Source of the DNA: Desulforamulus reducens MI-1
GTDB taxonomy: Bacteria; Bacillota; Desulfotomaculia; Desulfotomaculales; Desulfotomaculaceae
Assembly (NCBI RefSeq): GCF_000016165.1
Contig: NC_009253.1
Location: 2,638,332-2,702,331, forward strand
DNA length: 64,000 nt
Reading direction: 5' to 3'
Both the position numbers and the translations under genes were made by a program. Positions 33,759-44,722 of the stretch are shown here, piece by piece. Position 1 is the first letter of the stretch; the number at the start of each line of letters is the position of its first letter. A model generated the notes under the pieces. It made no database searches, had not been told where the DNA came from, and saw only the letters and a program-made list of their open reading frames with translations.

Positions 33759-34238
33759 ATGAACACAAATCAAAATACAAACCTAAAAGAAATCACCATG
33801 TACACCGATGGAGCCTGTTCCGGCAATCCCGGTCCAGGTGGCTATGGTGTTGTTATGCTATATAAAGGACACCGCAAGGAACTGTCTGCAGGGTTTCGGG
33901 ATACCACCAACAACCGGATGGAGTTATTGGCTACCATTGTAGGCCTGGAAACACTGAAAGAAAAGTGCAATGTTAATCTCTATACAGACTCCCAGTATGT
34001 CGTCAATGCCATTGAAAAGGGTTGGGCTAAGAAGTGGCGGGCCAACGGTTGGATGCGTAATAAGAAGGAACCTGCTCTCAATCCAGATTTGTGGGAACGA
34101 TTATTAAAACTCTGTGAATTTCACAATGTTAAATTCAACTGGGTTAAGGGGCATGCTGGCCATCCGGAAAATGAACGTTGTGACCAACTGGCGGTGGCAG
34201 CTGCCAAGCAGCCTAATCTACCCCTGGATGTACGATAA
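33759..34238 (+). CDS. rnhA: Ribonuclease HI
   Basis: A 159-aa RNase H1. The catalytic acidic residues are in [31 protein letters not shown] and the final CDQLA, with the basic handle KKWRANGW and the [12 protein letters not shown] loop. It cleaves RNA in RNA-DNA hybrids. ATG 33759 has AATGGGG upstream and starts just before the family N-terminus; the longer frame to 33726 lacks a ribosome site. Confidence 0.95.
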   Translation: MNTNQNTNLKEITMYTDGACSGNPGPGGYGVVMLYKGHRKELSAGFRDTTNNRMELLATIVGLETLKEKCNVNLYTDSQYVVNAIEKGWAKKWRANGWMRNKKEPALNPDLWERLLKLCEFHNVKFNWVKGHAGHPENERCDQLAVAAAKQPNLPLDVR

Positions 34239-34335
34239 TTTCTTGGTAACTCCCTAAAAGCATGGTGAAAAAACAATAAGTTGGCATAAAATAATAGAAA
34301 TTCTAAGCTAGAGAAACAAAATGGGGGGCGTATGA

Positions 34336-36123
34336 ATGAATACCAATATTAAAAACCGAGATGAAATAGAAGAGCAGTTTAAATGGAACCTCAGCACCAT
34401 GTATAAAAGTGTTGAAGAAGTTAAACAGGATATGAAAAAAATTAAGGACCTTTTAAATCAGTTTAAAGGTTATCAGGGGAAGTTAACTGATAAAGAAACC
34501 CTTCTGAAAGCCCTGCTTCTACAAGATCAAATGGATCAACTGGTCGAAAAGTGTTACACCTACTCCCATATGAAATTGGACGAGGACAATACCAATACAC
34601 AGTCCTTGGCTCTTTTCGACCAGGTTAGAAGTCTTTTTGTTCTATACAGTGAAGATACCAGTTTTTTTGTGCCAGAAATCATGAAGTTAGACTTTCAACA
34701 ATTAAGCTGCTATGCAAAGGATGAAAGGTTTCAGGATTACCGTCACTTCATCCGGGAAATTGGCAGAAACAAAGAACATATTCTCTCGGATTCGGAGGAA
34801 AAACTACTTTCCTCCTTTGGTGAAATTGCCGGGGCACCCAAAAGTATTTTTCAAACCTTAAATAATGCAGATCTCAAATTTGGAGAAGTAAAAGATGAGA
34901 ACAATGAAACCGTTGAACTTACCCACGGTCGCTATCAGAGTCTCATCCAGAGCCGTCATCGTGATGTTCGTAAGGCAGCCTATAACGAACTATACAGGGT
35001 CTATAAATGCTTCAAGAATACCATTGCCCAAACCTTTATTAATTCTGTAAAAAAGGATTGTCTCTATGCCAGACTACGCAAATACAACAGTGCCTTGGAA
35101 GCCAGTACCTTTTCGGATAACGTAGCTGTTTCGGTTTACAATAATTTAATTGCTTCCATTCACAGGAATATTCCACTACTGCATCAGTATATAAAATTTC
35201 GTAAAGGTGTGATGCAACTGCCTGAACTGTATATGTATGATCTTTATGTGCCTCTGGTAACTGAGCTAAATAAAAAATATTCTTACCAAGAAGCTGTTGA
35301 CATGGTTCTTAAGGGCCTGAATAAGCTGGGAGATCAATATGTCAGCAACCTAAGGCAAGGTCTGGAAAACGGTTGGGTAGACATCTATGAGAATAAAGGA
35401 AAAACCTCAGGGGCTTACTCCACTGGTGCCTATGGCAATCACCCATATATTCTTTTAAATTATAACGGTACAATGAATGATGTTTTTACCCTGGCCCATG
35501 AAGCCGGTCATGCCATGCATACCCTATACTCCCATAAAAATCAACCTTACCGAAACGCCAGTTATACGATCTTTGTGGCAGAGGTGGCTTCTACTCTAAA
35601 TGAAAATCTTTTAATGAAGTACCTGTTGGATGAAACCAAAGATCCTAAGGAAAAATTATTCCTATTAAATTATAATCTGGAGCAGGTTAGAACCACTGTG
35701 TTCCGCCAAACTATGTTTGCTGAATTTGAAAAAATCACCCATGAAAAGGTCGAACAAGGGGAAAGCCTAACTCCAGATAGCCTATGTGAGATCTACTATG
35801 AATTAAATAAGTTTTATTACCAGGGAGTTCAGATGGATGATGAGATTGCCCTGGAGTGGGCCCGCATACCTCATTTCTATAATGCCTTTTATGTATATAA
35901 ATACGCCACTGGCTTCAGTGCGGCTGTGGCACTGTCCAAGGGTATCCTGGAGGGTGGCCAAAATGAGTTAAACAAATATCTTGAGTTTCTATCCAGCGGT
36001 GGCAAGGATTACCCCATTGAGCTTTTGAAAAAGGCCGGCGTAGATATGGCCACCCCCCAGCCAGTGGAAGCTTGTTTACAATCCTTTGGGGAAAACATAA
36101 AGTTGGCCTCTACCTTAATCTAG
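34336..36123 (+). CDS. pepF: Oligoendopeptidase F (M3B metallopeptidase)
   Basis: A 595-aa cytoplasmic zinc peptidase. The N-terminal helical lid (RDEIEEQFKWNLSTMYKS) leads into the peptidase fold. The HExxH site is LAHEAGHAMHT (about residue 390), with the third ligand E in FVAEVASTLNE. The length fits PepF. GGGGGGCGT precedes the ATG. It overlaps the convergent zinc-ribbon gene by 9 bp at the 3' end. Confidence 0.95.
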   Translation: MNTNIKNRDEIEEQFKWNLSTMYKSVEEVKQDMKKIKDLLNQFKGYQGKLTDKETLLKALLLQDQMDQLVEKCYTYSHMKLDEDNTNTQSLALFDQVRSLFVLYSEDTSFFVPEIMKLDFQQLSCYAKDERFQDYRHFIREIGRNKEHILSDSEEKLLSSFGEIAGAPKSIFQTLNNADLKFGEVKDENNETVELTHGRYQSLIQSRHRDVRKAAYNELYRVYKCFKNTIAQTFINSVKKDCLYARLRKYNSALEASTFSDNVAVSVYNNLIASIHRNIPLLHQYIKFRKGVMQLPELYMYDLYVPLVTELNKKYSYQEAVDMVLKGLNKLGDQYVSNLRQGLENGWVDIYENKGKTSGAYSTGAYGNHPYILLNYNGTMNDVFTLAHEAGHAMHTLYSHKNQPYRNASYTIFVAEVASTLNENLLMKYLLDETKDPKEKLFLLNYNLEQVRTTVFRQTMFAEFEKITHEKVEQGESLTPDSLCEIYYELNKFYYQGVQMDDEIALEWARIPHFYNAFYVYKYATGFSAAVALSKGILEGGQNELNKYLEFLSSGGKDYPIELLKKAGVDMATPQPVEACLQSFGENIKLASTLI

Positions 36124-36834
36124 CATTTGGGGGTCCCAAAACAAAATACGACCACAATGATTGCAGTAAACCAAACCCTTCTCATATTTAAGTTCCTTTA
36201 CTTTGTCAAAGGAAATACCAAGGTGGCAACCTGAACAGGCATCTTTGGTAACACGCCCCACGGGATCTGGGAACTTTGTTTTCAGTTGCCGGTATTGCTT
36301 ATATAGATCTTTATCTACATTCTGAATTAATTCTTCCATCTTACGGGCCGTCTCCGCGGTCCGTTCTTTTATTTCTTCTTTTTCTTGCAAGTACCGACTG
36401 TGTAGCTCCTTATACTTGGTCTTTAATAATTCCAGGGTCCCTTTTTTACTTTCCCACTGCTTTTTAATATCTTCTTTAATTTGCATTTTTTCCAGCTCCA
36501 GGTCTTCAAGCCGTGAAATATCCTGTTTTAGACGCTCCACCCTTTGCTGGCAACCCTGTATTTCCTTCACATGGAGGGTTCCGTCATAGATTTTTGCATT
36601 GATTTGTTCACATTTTCCTCTGGTTTCCTTAGATTTCTGTTCCAACTCAAAACTTTGTTCCTTGATCCGTTGATAATGAGTTTTTAATTCTTTGAGTTGC
36701 ATTTGACCTGCTTCAATTTCTTTTTTTAATTGTTGCAGTTGCTGTATAATTTCATTCCCGGGCTTTTTACCTGACATGCTTTTATGGTATTTTTCCAGAA
36801 GTTGTAATTGCCACAAATTACGAGTATAGTTCAT
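36115..36834 (-). CDS. Zinc-ribbon coiled-coil protein (C4-type, DUF164-like)
   Basis: A 239-aa protein. Residues 25-180 are a long coiled coil rich in Lys, Glu and Gln. The C-terminus is a zinc ribbon, CSGCHLGIS...LVYCNHCGRIL, with two CxxC. This is the zf-RING_7/DUF164 architecture conserved next to nif3-like genes. I choose ATG 36834 because GAGGAGGT lies 4 nt upstream. The gene precedes nothing on its own strand and follows nif3 with 85 bp between, so one transcript with trmK and nif3 is likely. Confidence 0.88.
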   Translation of the reverse strand: MNYTRNLWQLQLLEKYHKSMSGKKPGNEIIQQLQQLKKEIEAGQMQLKELKTHYQRIKEQSFELEQKSKETRGKCEQINAKIYDGTLHVKEIQGCQQRVERLKQDISRLEDLELEKMQIKEDIKKQWESKKGTLELLKTKYKELHSRYLQEKEEIKERTAETARKMEELIQNVDKDLYKQYRQLKTKFPDPVGRVTKDACSGCHLGISFDKVKELKYEKGLVYCNHCGRILFWDPQMLD

Positions 36835-36904
36835 ATTTACCTCCTCCATGAGAAAGGCTAGCTTTCACCAAGCCTTTCAAGAAAAATTTATATTTCAAAA
36901 AATA

Positions 36905-36937
36905 ATAGGATACAGAGCTATAAGCCCTCTATCCTAT
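36905..36937 (-). terminator. Terminator after the nif3-like gene
   Basis: ATAGGATA and TATCCTAT (8 bp) on the minus strand followed by TATTTTTTG. It would separate nif3 from the zinc-ribbon gene at least partly. Confidence 0.65.
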
Positions 36938-38049
36938 AAAAACATGAAAGGGTTAGATTGACGTTTTGTTAGCATAAATTCTACAACCAAATTTTTCTTG
37001 ACACAGGCCTCGGACAGTATTCTTTGTAACTCCGGTAAAATAACGTGCTCGGTGGCAAAATGACCGGCATCAATAAAATTTAAACCAGACGCCAGCATAT
37101 CTTGGGCAGTATGATACTTAATATCGCCAGTTATATAGACATCGGCCCCTTTGGCAAATGCAATGGGCCAGAGCTCTGCTCCGGAGCCACCACAAACAGC
37201 GATTCTTCGTACATCCTTCCACATGCTGCCGCCAACCTTAACTGAGGCCAATCCCAAAGCTTCTTTGACTGCAATGATAAAATCTGCAAAACTCTGGGTT
37301 TCTGCTAAATGTCCAATTCTTCCTAAGCCCGCATTGCTGGTCTGATTCTCCAAGGGATACAGATCATAGGCCACCTCTTCGTAGGGATGTGCCTCTAGCA
37401 TAGCTTTGAGAACTGTTTTGATTTTACTGGCTGGTACAATGGTTTCCAGGCGGCTTTCCGCCACCTGTTCCAACTGTCCCTGCTGTCCAATAAAGGGATT
37501 GGTTCCCTCCAGTGGACGAAAGGTTCCTTCCCCCTGAACACTGAACGTGCAATCACTATAGTTACCGATCCAACCAGCACCAGCTTGGGATATGGCCCTC
37601 TGCACCCCTTCCACCTGTTGTACAGGTACAAATACAACTAGTTTTAAGTGCTTTTCTCCCTTGGCAGGGTGGAGAACCTCTATATTTTGCAATCCCAGTC
37701 GTTTAGCCAACTGCTCATTAACTCCGCCTGCAGCACTGTCCAAGTTGGTATGGGCAGCATAAAGCCCAATGTTATTTTTAATTAATTGGGCAATCAATTC
37801 CCCCTTGGGTTCATCCAAGCGGATGTTTTTAATACCTTTCATCAACAGCGGGTGATGGCTAATAATCAGGTTAACCTGCTTTTCCACCGCTTCCCGCACT
37901 ACTACAGCATCTACGTCCAGGGTTAGTAATACTTTGCTAACCCCAGCAGCAGGATCTCCCACCTGCCAGCCGCTGTTATCCCACTCCTCTGCCAGATGGC
38001 GTGGGGCGATTTGTTCTAGCATTGAAACAATCTCCCTGGCTGTTGACAT
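36934..38049 (-). CDS. Nif3/YqfO-like dinuclear metal protein
   Basis: A 371-aa Nif3 family protein with a metal site (IISHHPLL, AAHTNLDSA and, at the C-terminus, ITGDIKYHTAQDM and DAGHFATE). A PII/CutA-like insertion between residues about 130 and 235 (KLVVFVPVQQVEGVQRAISQAGAGWIGNYSDCTFS) is typical of the Gram-positive YqfO form. Function is not firmly known; it may act with TrmK-like neighbours. It lies downstream of trmK as in Bacillus. Confidence 0.92.
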   Translation of the reverse strand: MSTAREIVSMLEQIAPRHLAEEWDNSGWQVGDPAAGVSKVLLTLDVDAVVVREAVEKQVNLIISHHPLLMKGIKNIRLDEPKGELIAQLIKNNIGLYAAHTNLDSAAGGVNEQLAKRLGLQNIEVLHPAKGEKHLKLVVFVPVQQVEGVQRAISQAGAGWIGNYSDCTFSVQGEGTFRPLEGTNPFIGQQGQLEQVAESRLETIVPASKIKTVLKAMLEAHPYEEVAYDLYPLENQTSNAGLGRIGHLAETQSFADFIIAVKEALGLASVKVGGSMWKDVRRIAVCGGSGAELWPIAFAKGADVYITGDIKYHTAQDMLASGLNFIDAGHFATEHVILPELQRILSEACVKKNLVVEFMLTKRQSNPFMFL

Positions 38050-38074
38050 CGGTTAACACCTCCAGATTAGACGT

Positions 38075-38140
38075 TAGCTTTAGGCTGTGGCCTTTTGGGC
38101 ATATTTTACTTAGTGCCTTTGCTCATGGCTCACGGCACAT
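38075..38140. repeat. CATGGC-type dispersed intergenic repeat, copy 3
   Basis: GGCCTTTTGGGCATATTTTA then CTTAGTGCCTTTGCTCATGG and CTCACGGCACATG, in the gap between trmK and nif3. It is similar to 22870-22916. Confidence 0.6.
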
Positions 38141-38215
38141 GACCCAAAGCCCAAAATTTACGGTCAAAGCCATCCTAAAGAAATACCTCAGGGTCTAATG
38201 GCTAATAACTAATAG

Positions 38216-38935
38216 CTAATGACTACTTAAAAGCTCTGCTTCTATTTTTCTAAGTTGTCCAATCTTTTCCTTAATATGTTCTGCTTTCCTTAGTGCAACT
38301 TCCTGGGTACTTTTCTGTAAACCCATTAACACCCGTTGGTATTTTTCGATTAATCTACGGATATGAACTGATAAAAGTAAATGTTTCTTCTCTATCAACC
38401 TGGGCCCTATTTCCAGTAAAATGGATTCACCTATCTCCTCTTGACCCCTTTCGGCCACAAGGACCTGATATAATCGACCATCCTCCAATAGCAGTTCTTC
38501 GTCCCGTAGAGTCCAACCATGCTGCAACAAATATGCCCGAAGCTCCTTTTCATCTGCCATTGGTTGCAGGATAAACCTGGTTGCTTGAAGGGCTACCTCC
38601 GGTGAAGCCTCTAAAATATCTCGTATGGTTCCCCCTCCCATCCCGGCAATAACAATAACATCTGCCTCACCGGGCCTAAGCACCTGTAAACCATTTCCCA
38701 GTCGTAAATCAATTTTATCTTGCACATTGTATTGTAGGATGTTGGACTGGGCTGCTTCCAGGGGGCCTTTATTGATATCTGCGGCAATTGCTCTAGGGCA
38801 GGTTCCCAGCAGTACCAGATGGGTTGGTAAATAACCATGATCGGTTCCGATATCAGCAACAACACTTCCATTGGGCACAAACTGAGCCAGACATTTCAAT
38901 CGTTCACTTAGGTTTATCAATTTATCTTCCCTCAT
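38216..38935 (-). CDS. trmK: tRNA (adenine(22)-N1)-methyltransferase TrmK
   Basis: A 239-aa SAM-dependent methyltransferase. Motif I is VADIGTDHGYLP, the substrate-site motif is IAGMGGGTIRDIL, and a coiled C-terminal helical arm follows (residues about 170-235). It methylates N1 of A22 in bacterial tRNAs. The start is either ATG 38935 or TTG 38920; the second has GAGGG 8 nt before it. It is in the dnaG-sigA-trmK-nif3 neighbourhood, here separated from sigA by a chemoreceptor and tRNAs. Confidence 0.92.
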   Translation of the reverse strand: MREDKLINLSERLKCLAQFVPNGSVVADIGTDHGYLPTHLVLLGTCPRAIAADINKGPLEAAQSNILQYNVQDKIDLRLGNGLQVLRPGEADVIVIAGMGGGTIRDILEASPEVALQATRFILQPMADEKELRAYLLQHGWTLRDEELLLEDGRLYQVLVAERGQEEIGESILLEIGPRLIEKKHLLLSVHIRRLIEKYQRVLMGLQKSTQEVALRKAEHIKEKIGQLRKIEAELLSSH

Positions 38936-39050
38936 ATTGTATTTATTTCTCTGGCAAACCGAAAAATCCTTTAATCACTAATGTTTTCCTTCCTGTAGTA
39001 TTGCCAGTTCCACAGAAAAACTGGCTTCTGCCTAGTGGCCAGGTACAAAA

Positions 39051-39082
39051 AAGGGCTCGGGAATGATTTCCCAGAACCCTTT
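39051..39082 (-). terminator. Terminator of the chemoreceptor gene
   Basis: AAAGGGTTCTGGGAA and TTCCCGAGCCCTTT pair on the minus strand with two mismatches and are followed by TTTTGT. Confidence 0.8.
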
Positions 39083-39088
39083 GTCATC

Positions 39089-40969
39089 CTAGCTACTTTT
39101 AAACCGGCTCAGTTGTTGCTTTAGGTCCTCTGCCATTTGGTCTAAGACACCTGCAGAGGTTGCTACTTGTTGAATGGAAGCAGCTTGTTCTTGAATGGCT
39201 GCTGATATTTCAGAACTACTGGCCGTAGCCTGGCTACCAGAAACAGCCACGGCTTGGGATTGTTGCGCCATTAATTCTACAAGCTCTTTAATCCGTTTAA
39301 ATTTTACTCCCGATTCGTTAATCAATTGGTGGCTTGCATGGACTTCCTTTAACCCTTCATTCATGTTAAACATGACATTTTCGGATTGCTCTGTTATTTC
39401 TATAATAATATTCTTTACATCTTTGGCTGCCTGATTGGAGCGGTCGGCTAACTTACGAACCTCCTGGGCTACCACAGAAAAACCTCGTCCATGCTCCCCT
39501 GCCCTGGCAGACTCAATGGCGGCATTCAATGCCAGCAGGTTTGTTTGCTCTGCGATTTCGCTAATGAGCTGTACAAACTTGTTAACATCTTCGATCTTTT
39601 GTCCAAGTCCACCAGTTTCCTGAGACAAGCCTTCCACCATGCTATCCAAAATTTGTATCTGTTTAACTGCTTGTTGGACTACTTGCTGGCCTTCCTCTGC
39701 AGCTCCGGCTGCTTGTTGGGAATAATCCGCTGCATGCTTGGCCATCGTATCCAATTCCTGCAAAGAATAGGCTAATTTTTCTACCTGTTCAGTTGCTTCC
39801 TCCACTGAAACACTGGTTTCTTCCGTTACCATACTGAGGGCCTTGCTGGACTTAGTGAGTTCCCCGGTTATATAACGTGTTTCTCCAATTAAACGCCGAA
39901 AATCCTTCAGCATGGTATTAAAACTTTGTCCCAGTTTAGAGATCTCATCATTACCTTGCAACTGCAATTTCTTGGTTAAGTCTCCACTGGCTACGGTAGT
40001 CATATTATCACTGATTCTTTGCAGTGGCTTTAATGTGATCGTAATTAACCAATACATAATTAGGGAAATTATCAAGAGTGATAAAAGTAGGTGGACTATG
40101 CTGTCCCGCAACACGGTATCCAATTTATTTAAGACTTCGGTACGGTCCAGGTTCGCCTTCACATAGCTGATGGGTTTCCCACTGTAGTCATAAACCGGAA
40201 TAATCAGAATCGCATGGTTATCACCGTTTACATAGCTGGCGTAGACACCTTTGCTGGACATGGCTTTCTTTATCTCATTTTCATCTATTTTAAGAGGATC
40301 TTCCTTTGCTGTACCCACCAATGGTTTGCTTTTGTCAACCCTTTGCCAAGCAACTTCGGAACTGGCAAAGGGATACATATAGAAATCTCCACCGCACTGT
40401 TCCTTCCAACGTTCTAAGATTGTAGGGCTAAAGCCCATGCCATATTCGGCACTTCCTACATGTTGTCCCTGAAAAAAAACAGGGGCCACCACCCGGAAAC
40501 CATAACCACCTCGTCCCTCTTCTAACCCAGCCACCAGTTTCTTTTCTTGATTACTTTGAACCACGGTGGCTCGGAAAGATGACAGGTCGTCCCCATACTT
40601 TTGTGGTTGATGCAGACGCAGGAAAGAGGTAGCTGGGGGCAAGTGAAACTGAAACTGTTCAATACCATCCTTTTTAGCTTGCTCAAAAATGGGTGCGGTA
40701 AGTCGTTGCAGTTCTTCCCGGTCCCTTCGTGCAAAGGCCTGCTGCACTTCCGGCATATTAATAACACTGGTCAGCCCCATGCGAGTGGAAGTAAAAGTTG
40801 CCTCCAAGTCGTTGCGAACAATACTTTCAATATTCCGGAAACTTACCTGCTCCTGGCTTAGGATAGCACTTCTCATTTGATAATGATTTAAGGAAACAAG
40901 GGTGATTAATGAAACTCCAAAAATCATAATCAGCGGTATCAATAATTTTGCCTTCACACTCTGCTGCAA
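39089..40969 (-). CDS. Methyl-accepting chemotaxis protein with dCache_3-like sensor
   Basis: A 626-aa transmembrane receptor. TM1 is near residues 10-28. The extracellular Cache domain (about 40-285) contains [26 protein letters not shown] and GSAEYGMGF, as in dCache_3. TM2 is about 290-312 ([20 protein letters not shown]). HAMP follows ([11 protein letters not shown]) and then the signalling domain with the hairpin tip [32 protein letters not shown]. It feeds the CheA/CheW system. TTG 40969 has AAGGGGGTT 7 nt upstream. The ligand is unknown. Confidence 0.95.
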   Translation of the reverse strand: MQQSVKAKLLIPLIMIFGVSLITLVSLNHYQMRSAILSQEQVSFRNIESIVRNDLEATFTSTRMGLTSVINMPEVQQAFARRDREELQRLTAPIFEQAKKDGIEQFQFHLPPATSFLRLHQPQKYGDDLSSFRATVVQSNQEKKLVAGLEEGRGGYGFRVVAPVFFQGQHVGSAEYGMGFSPTILERWKEQCGGDFYMYPFASSEVAWQRVDKSKPLVGTAKEDPLKIDENEIKKAMSSKGVYASYVNGDNHAILIIPVYDYSGKPISYVKANLDRTEVLNKLDTVLRDSIVHLLLSLLIISLIMYWLITITLKPLQRISDNMTTVASGDLTKKLQLQGNDEISKLGQSFNTMLKDFRRLIGETRYITGELTKSSKALSMVTEETSVSVEEATEQVEKLAYSLQELDTMAKHAADYSQQAAGAAEEGQQVVQQAVKQIQILDSMVEGLSQETGGLGQKIEDVNKFVQLISEIAEQTNLLALNAAIESARAGEHGRGFSVVAQEVRKLADRSNQAAKDVKNIIIEITEQSENVMFNMNEGLKEVHASHQLINESGVKFKRIKELVELMAQQSQAVAVSGSQATASSSEISAAIQEQAASIQQVATSAGVLDQMAEDLKQQLSRFKSS

Positions 40970-41134
40970 ACTTCTTAACCCCCTTATATTGGGAAATTTT
41001 TCATAGAACGATGATTATAAAATACATGATATTTCTTTCACATGATGTCCTGTGGATATCTCTTTTTTAGTCAGATTACTGACATTATGAACAGTAATAC
41101 CTCATCTCCTTGGAAAGAACATTGGATATAAAAA

Positions 41135-41160
41135 AACCTTACCTATCAAGGTAAGGTTTA
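41135..41160 (-). terminator. Terminator of the tRNA operon
   Basis: AAACCTTACC and GGTAAGGTTT (10 bp) with a 6-nt loop, followed on the minus strand by TTTTATATCC. Confidence 0.88.
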
Positions 41161-41161
41161 G

Positions 41162-41237
<76 letters not shown>

Positions 41238-41247
41238 ATTATTTATA

Positions 41248-41323
41248 TGGTGACCCCTACGGGATTCGAACCCGTGTTACCGCCGTGAAAGGGCGGTGTC
41301 TTAGACCACTTGACCAAGGGGCC
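41248..41323 (-). tRNA. tRNA-Glu (TTC)
   Basis: Minus-strand cloverleaf: acceptor GGCCCCT/AGGGGTC, anticodon stem CCGCC/GGCGG with loop CTTTCAC (TTC), T-arm ACGGGTTCGAATCCCGT, encoded CCA. Confidence 0.97.
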
Positions 41324-41351
41324 ATCTTTAACATAGAGGTGAGAGGTGAGA

Positions 41352-41426
41352 TGGTGGGCCCACCAGGACTCGAACCTGGAACCAGCCGGTTATGAGCCGG
41401 ATGCTCCACCATTGAGCTATAGGCCC
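41352..41426 (-). tRNA. tRNA with CAT anticodon (Met, or Ile after lysidine modification)
   Basis: Minus-strand cloverleaf: acceptor GGGCCTA/TGGGCCC, anticodon stem CCGGC/ACCGG with loop CTCATAA, T-arm CCAGGTTCGAGTCCTGG, CCA encoded. It is not an initiator (no C1-A72 mismatch). Elongator Met and Ile2 cannot be separated by eye. Confidence 0.93.
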
Positions 41427-41432
41427 TTATAT

Positions 41433-41507
41433 TGGCTCCCCGAGTAGGATTCGAACCTACAACCTACCGGTTAACAGCCGGTTGCTCTACCATTGAGCTA
41501 TCGAGGA
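41433..41507 (-). tRNA. tRNA-Asn (GTT)
   Basis: Minus-strand cloverleaf: acceptor TCCTCGA/TCGGGGA, anticodon loop CTGTTAA (GTT), T-arm GTAGGTTCGAATCCTAC, encoded CCA. First gene of the operon. Confidence 0.96.
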
Positions 41508-41524
41508 GCATCACCACGAAAGTT

Positions 41525-41553
41525 ATTATACTAAAACAACTATGTCAGGTCAA
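41525..41553 (-). promoter_or_regulatory. Strong sigma-A promoter of the tRNA operon
   Basis: TTGACC (41548-41553), exactly 17 nt and TATAAT (41525-41530), just upstream of tRNA-Asn. Confidence 0.85.
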
Positions 41554-41606
41554 CCCATAATTTCATTTTTTATTGTATTTTTTACTTGGTTATTCGCAAT
41601 TATTTA

Positions 41607-42710
41607 TTAATCCAGGTAATCCTTTAATTTCTTACTACGGCTTGGATGTCGCAGTTTCCGTAACGTCTTTGCTTCAATTTGACGAATACGTTCTCTAGTA
41701 ACGCCAAATTTTTGTCCCACTTCTTCCAATGTTCTAGCACGACCATCGTCCAAACCAAAACGCAGGCGAAGAACCTTTTGCTCACGATCCGTTAAGGTTT
41801 TAAGAACTTCATCTAATTGTTCGCGCAAAAGTGTAAAGGAAGCTTCTTCTGCTGGTGCCCTGGCATCTGCATCTTCAATAAAATCACCCAGGTGTGAATC
41901 TTCTTCTTCACCAATGGGCGTTTCCAGTGATACAGGCTCCTGAGCAATTTTCAAGATTTCTCGAACTTTTTCACCAGAAATATCCATCTCTTTGGCAATT
42001 TCTTCAGGGGAGGGTTCCCTTCCCAGTTCCTGTAGCAGTTGGCGAGAAACCCGAATCAATTTATTTATGGTTTCCACCATATGTACAGGGATACGGATGG
42101 TACGGGCCTGATCTGCAATGGCCCGGGTAATGGCCTGCCGAATCCACCAGGTGGCATAGGTACTGAATTTATAACCTTTTCGATAATCAAATTTTTCTAC
42201 CGCTTTAATAAGACCTAAATTTCCTTCCTGGATTAAATCCAAGAAAAGCATACCCCTGCCCACGTAGCGCTTGGCAATACTAACAACCAGTCGTAAATTA
42301 GCCTCCGCAAGACGTCGTTTAGCTTCTTCTTCTCCTTGCTCCATCCTTTTAGCCAAGTCTACTTCTTCTTCGGGCGATAGTAGGGGAACCCGGCCAATTT
42401 CCTTTAGGTACATTCTAACGGGGTCATCGATACCAATACCCTCGGGAATACTTAAATCAACTTCAACCTCAACCTCTTCCTCGGTTGAATTTTCTACTGA
42501 GTCATCTACTTCCAGAGGCTCCAAATCACTGGCTAAGGGGACAACTTCAATACCCATAGCAGAAATCTTTTCATAAATGTCGTCAATTTGATCTGGCGAC
42601 AACTCGGTGCCCTGCAGGGTATCCATAATTTCGTTATATGTTAGTACCCCACGTTTTTTGCCTTTTTCGATTAACTCTTTAATTTGTTCTACTTTCGCTT
42701 CGTCCCTCAT
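41607..42710 (-). CDS. sigA: Primary sigma factor SigA (RpoD)
   Basis: A 367-aa housekeeping sigma-70. Region 1.1 is at the N-terminus ([24 protein letters not shown]). Region 2 has [19 protein letters not shown] and [17 protein letters not shown]. Region 3 and region 4.2 ([31 protein letters not shown]) follow. It directs most transcription, including the TTGACx-N17-TATAAT promoters noted here. The ATG overlaps the dnaG stop by 4 bp, the classic dnaG-sigA macromolecular synthesis operon. Confidence 0.98.
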   Translation of the reverse strand: MRDEAKVEQIKELIEKGKKRGVLTYNEIMDTLQGTELSPDQIDDIYEKISAMGIEVVPLASDLEPLEVDDSVENSTEEEVEVEVDLSIPEGIGIDDPVRMYLKEIGRVPLLSPEEEVDLAKRMEQGEEEAKRRLAEANLRLVVSIAKRYVGRGMLFLDLIQEGNLGLIKAVEKFDYRKGYKFSTYATWWIRQAITRAIADQARTIRIPVHMVETINKLIRVSRQLLQELGREPSPEEIAKEMDISGEKVREILKIAQEPVSLETPIGEEEDSHLGDFIEDADARAPAEEASFTLLREQLDEVLKTLTDREQKVLRLRFGLDDGRARTLEEVGQKFGVTRERIRQIEAKTLRKLRHPSRSKKLKDYLD

Positions 42711-44521
42711 GTTGCCACTCCCCTTTCGGGCCCCTCGGATTTCATGGTAAGATTAATCTTTCGACTCAGCTCGATTACCCGTTCGGTATCTCCGCTTTTC
42801 TCCGCAGCAGCCAATTGCATCAACAAATCATCAAGTTTTGCTTTTTCTCTGGTTCTTTTTATGGTATTAATAAAGTCAGAAAGTATTTGATCCATATTCT
42901 CCCCTGGAATTTCTTGCACCAGCAAACTGCTGACAATCCTTTGGGAGGATTCGTCTAATTCATCCAACAGTCTGGCGGAATTTTGTTCCTTGTTCCCTAG
43001 GTGGACATCAAATATTCTCTGGTAAACATTATTTTGAAAAAAGTCATTGCCCAACTCCTGTAGAATTCTTTCCAGGTATTCTTTATTTTCCAAAGCAAAC
43101 CTTAGAACACCTGCTTCTGCATTAGATCTCGCGTCCTTGGGACGAACAGGAGCAAAATACCGTGCACTCGATATATTATGGCTTTCTTTTGCAAAATTAT
43201 CCTCTATTTGGGATTTTTTTCTGGAATTCCTTTTATACTTTTTAATTTCCTCCAGCACGGTCTCCCAATTTACTTGTAAAACCGTGGCCGCTTGTTTAAC
43301 TGTTTCTTCTAATTCAATGGCACTGGCCACAGAAGCCAAATTGGGTAGCACCTCCCGGAGTATTCTTTGCTTTGCCCCTGCATTTTGTAGGCCATGCTTT
43401 TGAGCAGCCTGTAAAAGCTTGTATTGTACTAAAGGCATTGCATGATCAATTATGCTTTGCCATCCTTCCAGACCATGACTTTGAATATATTCATCTGGGT
43501 CCTTTGCACCTACAATGGTGGCGATCCTCACCTGGCAACCCAATTCTTGGAGAATATCTGCTGCACGGGTTGCTGCTTTTATCCCAGCTGTATCAGCATC
43601 ATAGGCGATAACAACATCATGGGTATACATCATGAGTATCTTACCCTGGTCGCGTGTAAAAGCAGTCCCCAATGAGGCCACTGCATTGGTAACGCCATGT
43701 TGGTAGGTGGAAACAACATCCATATACCCTTCCATTAATACAGCGTAGCCCTGTTCCCGAATGCCCTTACGGGCAATATGCAACCCATAAAGAAGCTGGC
43801 CTTTATTGAAGTATTCACCTTCCGGGGAATTTAGGTACTTCGGATTATCCTCACCCATGGTTCTGCCGCCAAAGCCAACTACCCGGCCCTGATTATCCCA
43901 GATGGGAAACATGATTCGATTTCTAAACCTATCGTAATAACCACCAGATTCCTTTTTTTGTACCAGGCCCAGCTTTGTGAGTTCCTCGCCAGAAATTCCC
44001 TTGGCAGTTAAAAAGCCGGTTAATGAATCCCATCCTAACGGTGCAAACCCCAACTCAAAGGTTTCCCTTGTTTTATCAGTCAGGTTTCGGGACTCCAGAT
44101 ATCTGATGGCCCCAATACCAATTTCTTTGGTAAGAAGAAAATGGTAAAAATCCCTGGCTAATCCATATATTTTAAAAGCCCTATCCTTTTTTCCCTGTTT
44201 AACCCTTTCTTTCGGTGAAATTTCTTCGGGAACCTCTATACCAAGTTTAGTCCCCAAAGACCTCACAGATTCAGGGAAAGAAAGACCTTCCACCATCATA
44301 AGAAATTTAAAGACATTTCCCCCAACACCACATCCAAAGCAGTGAAACATCTGTCGCTCTGGGTTAATGTTAAAGGAAGGTGTCTTTTCCTGGTGAAAGG
44401 GGCAAAGGGCCAGATAGTTCTTGCCGCGTTTTTCCACATGTATAAACCTGGAAATGACTTCGACAATGTCAGTTCTTTGCCTGATTTCTTCAATAACGGA
44501 ATCCGGGATCCTTCCAGCCAT
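42707..44521 (-). CDS. dnaG: DNA primase DnaG
   Basis: A 604-aa primase. The N-terminal CHC2 zinc finger reads [11 protein letters not shown]...[10 protein letters not shown] (residues about 40-65). The primase core with TOPRIM motifs includes [18 protein letters not shown] and the basic RNA polymerase-like motif. The C-terminal helicase-binding domain (about 450-600) is divergent. It makes RNA primers for replication. It is followed by sigA with a 4-bp overlap. Confidence 0.97.
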   Translation of the reverse strand: MAGRIPDSVIEEIRQRTDIVEVISRFIHVEKRGKNYLALCPFHQEKTPSFNINPERQMFHCFGCGVGGNVFKFLMMVEGLSFPESVRSLGTKLGIEVPEEISPKERVKQGKKDRAFKIYGLARDFYHFLLTKEIGIGAIRYLESRNLTDKTRETFELGFAPLGWDSLTGFLTAKGISGEELTKLGLVQKKESGGYYDRFRNRIMFPIWDNQGRVVGFGGRTMGEDNPKYLNSPEGEYFNKGQLLYGLHIARKGIREQGYAVLMEGYMDVVSTYQHGVTNAVASLGTAFTRDQGKILMMYTHDVVIAYDADTAGIKAATRAADILQELGCQVRIATIVGAKDPDEYIQSHGLEGWQSIIDHAMPLVQYKLLQAAQKHGLQNAGAKQRILREVLPNLASVASAIELEETVKQAATVLQVNWETVLEEIKKYKRNSRKKSQIEDNFAKESHNISSARYFAPVRPKDARSNAEAGVLRFALENKEYLERILQELGNDFFQNNVYQRIFDVHLGNKEQNSARLLDELDESSQRIVSSLLVQEIPGENMDQILSDFINTIKRTREKAKLDDLLMQLAAAEKSGDTERVIELSRKINLTMKSEGPERGVAT

Positions 44522-44722
44522 AAACTCACCCTTTTACTACCCTACTTATTTTTGTTCAATGCAGGGTGCTTTCCTTTTTTTGGATTGTAACCGGAATTCC
44601 GAACTACAGTTTAAAGTTTATTCGCTGTAACTAAAAATTTTCCTGCTATGCTTCGACATTTTTTCTATGACGACAGCTTTATTATTGCCAATATTTGCAA
44701 TGAATATATCAAAATTCGCCTA

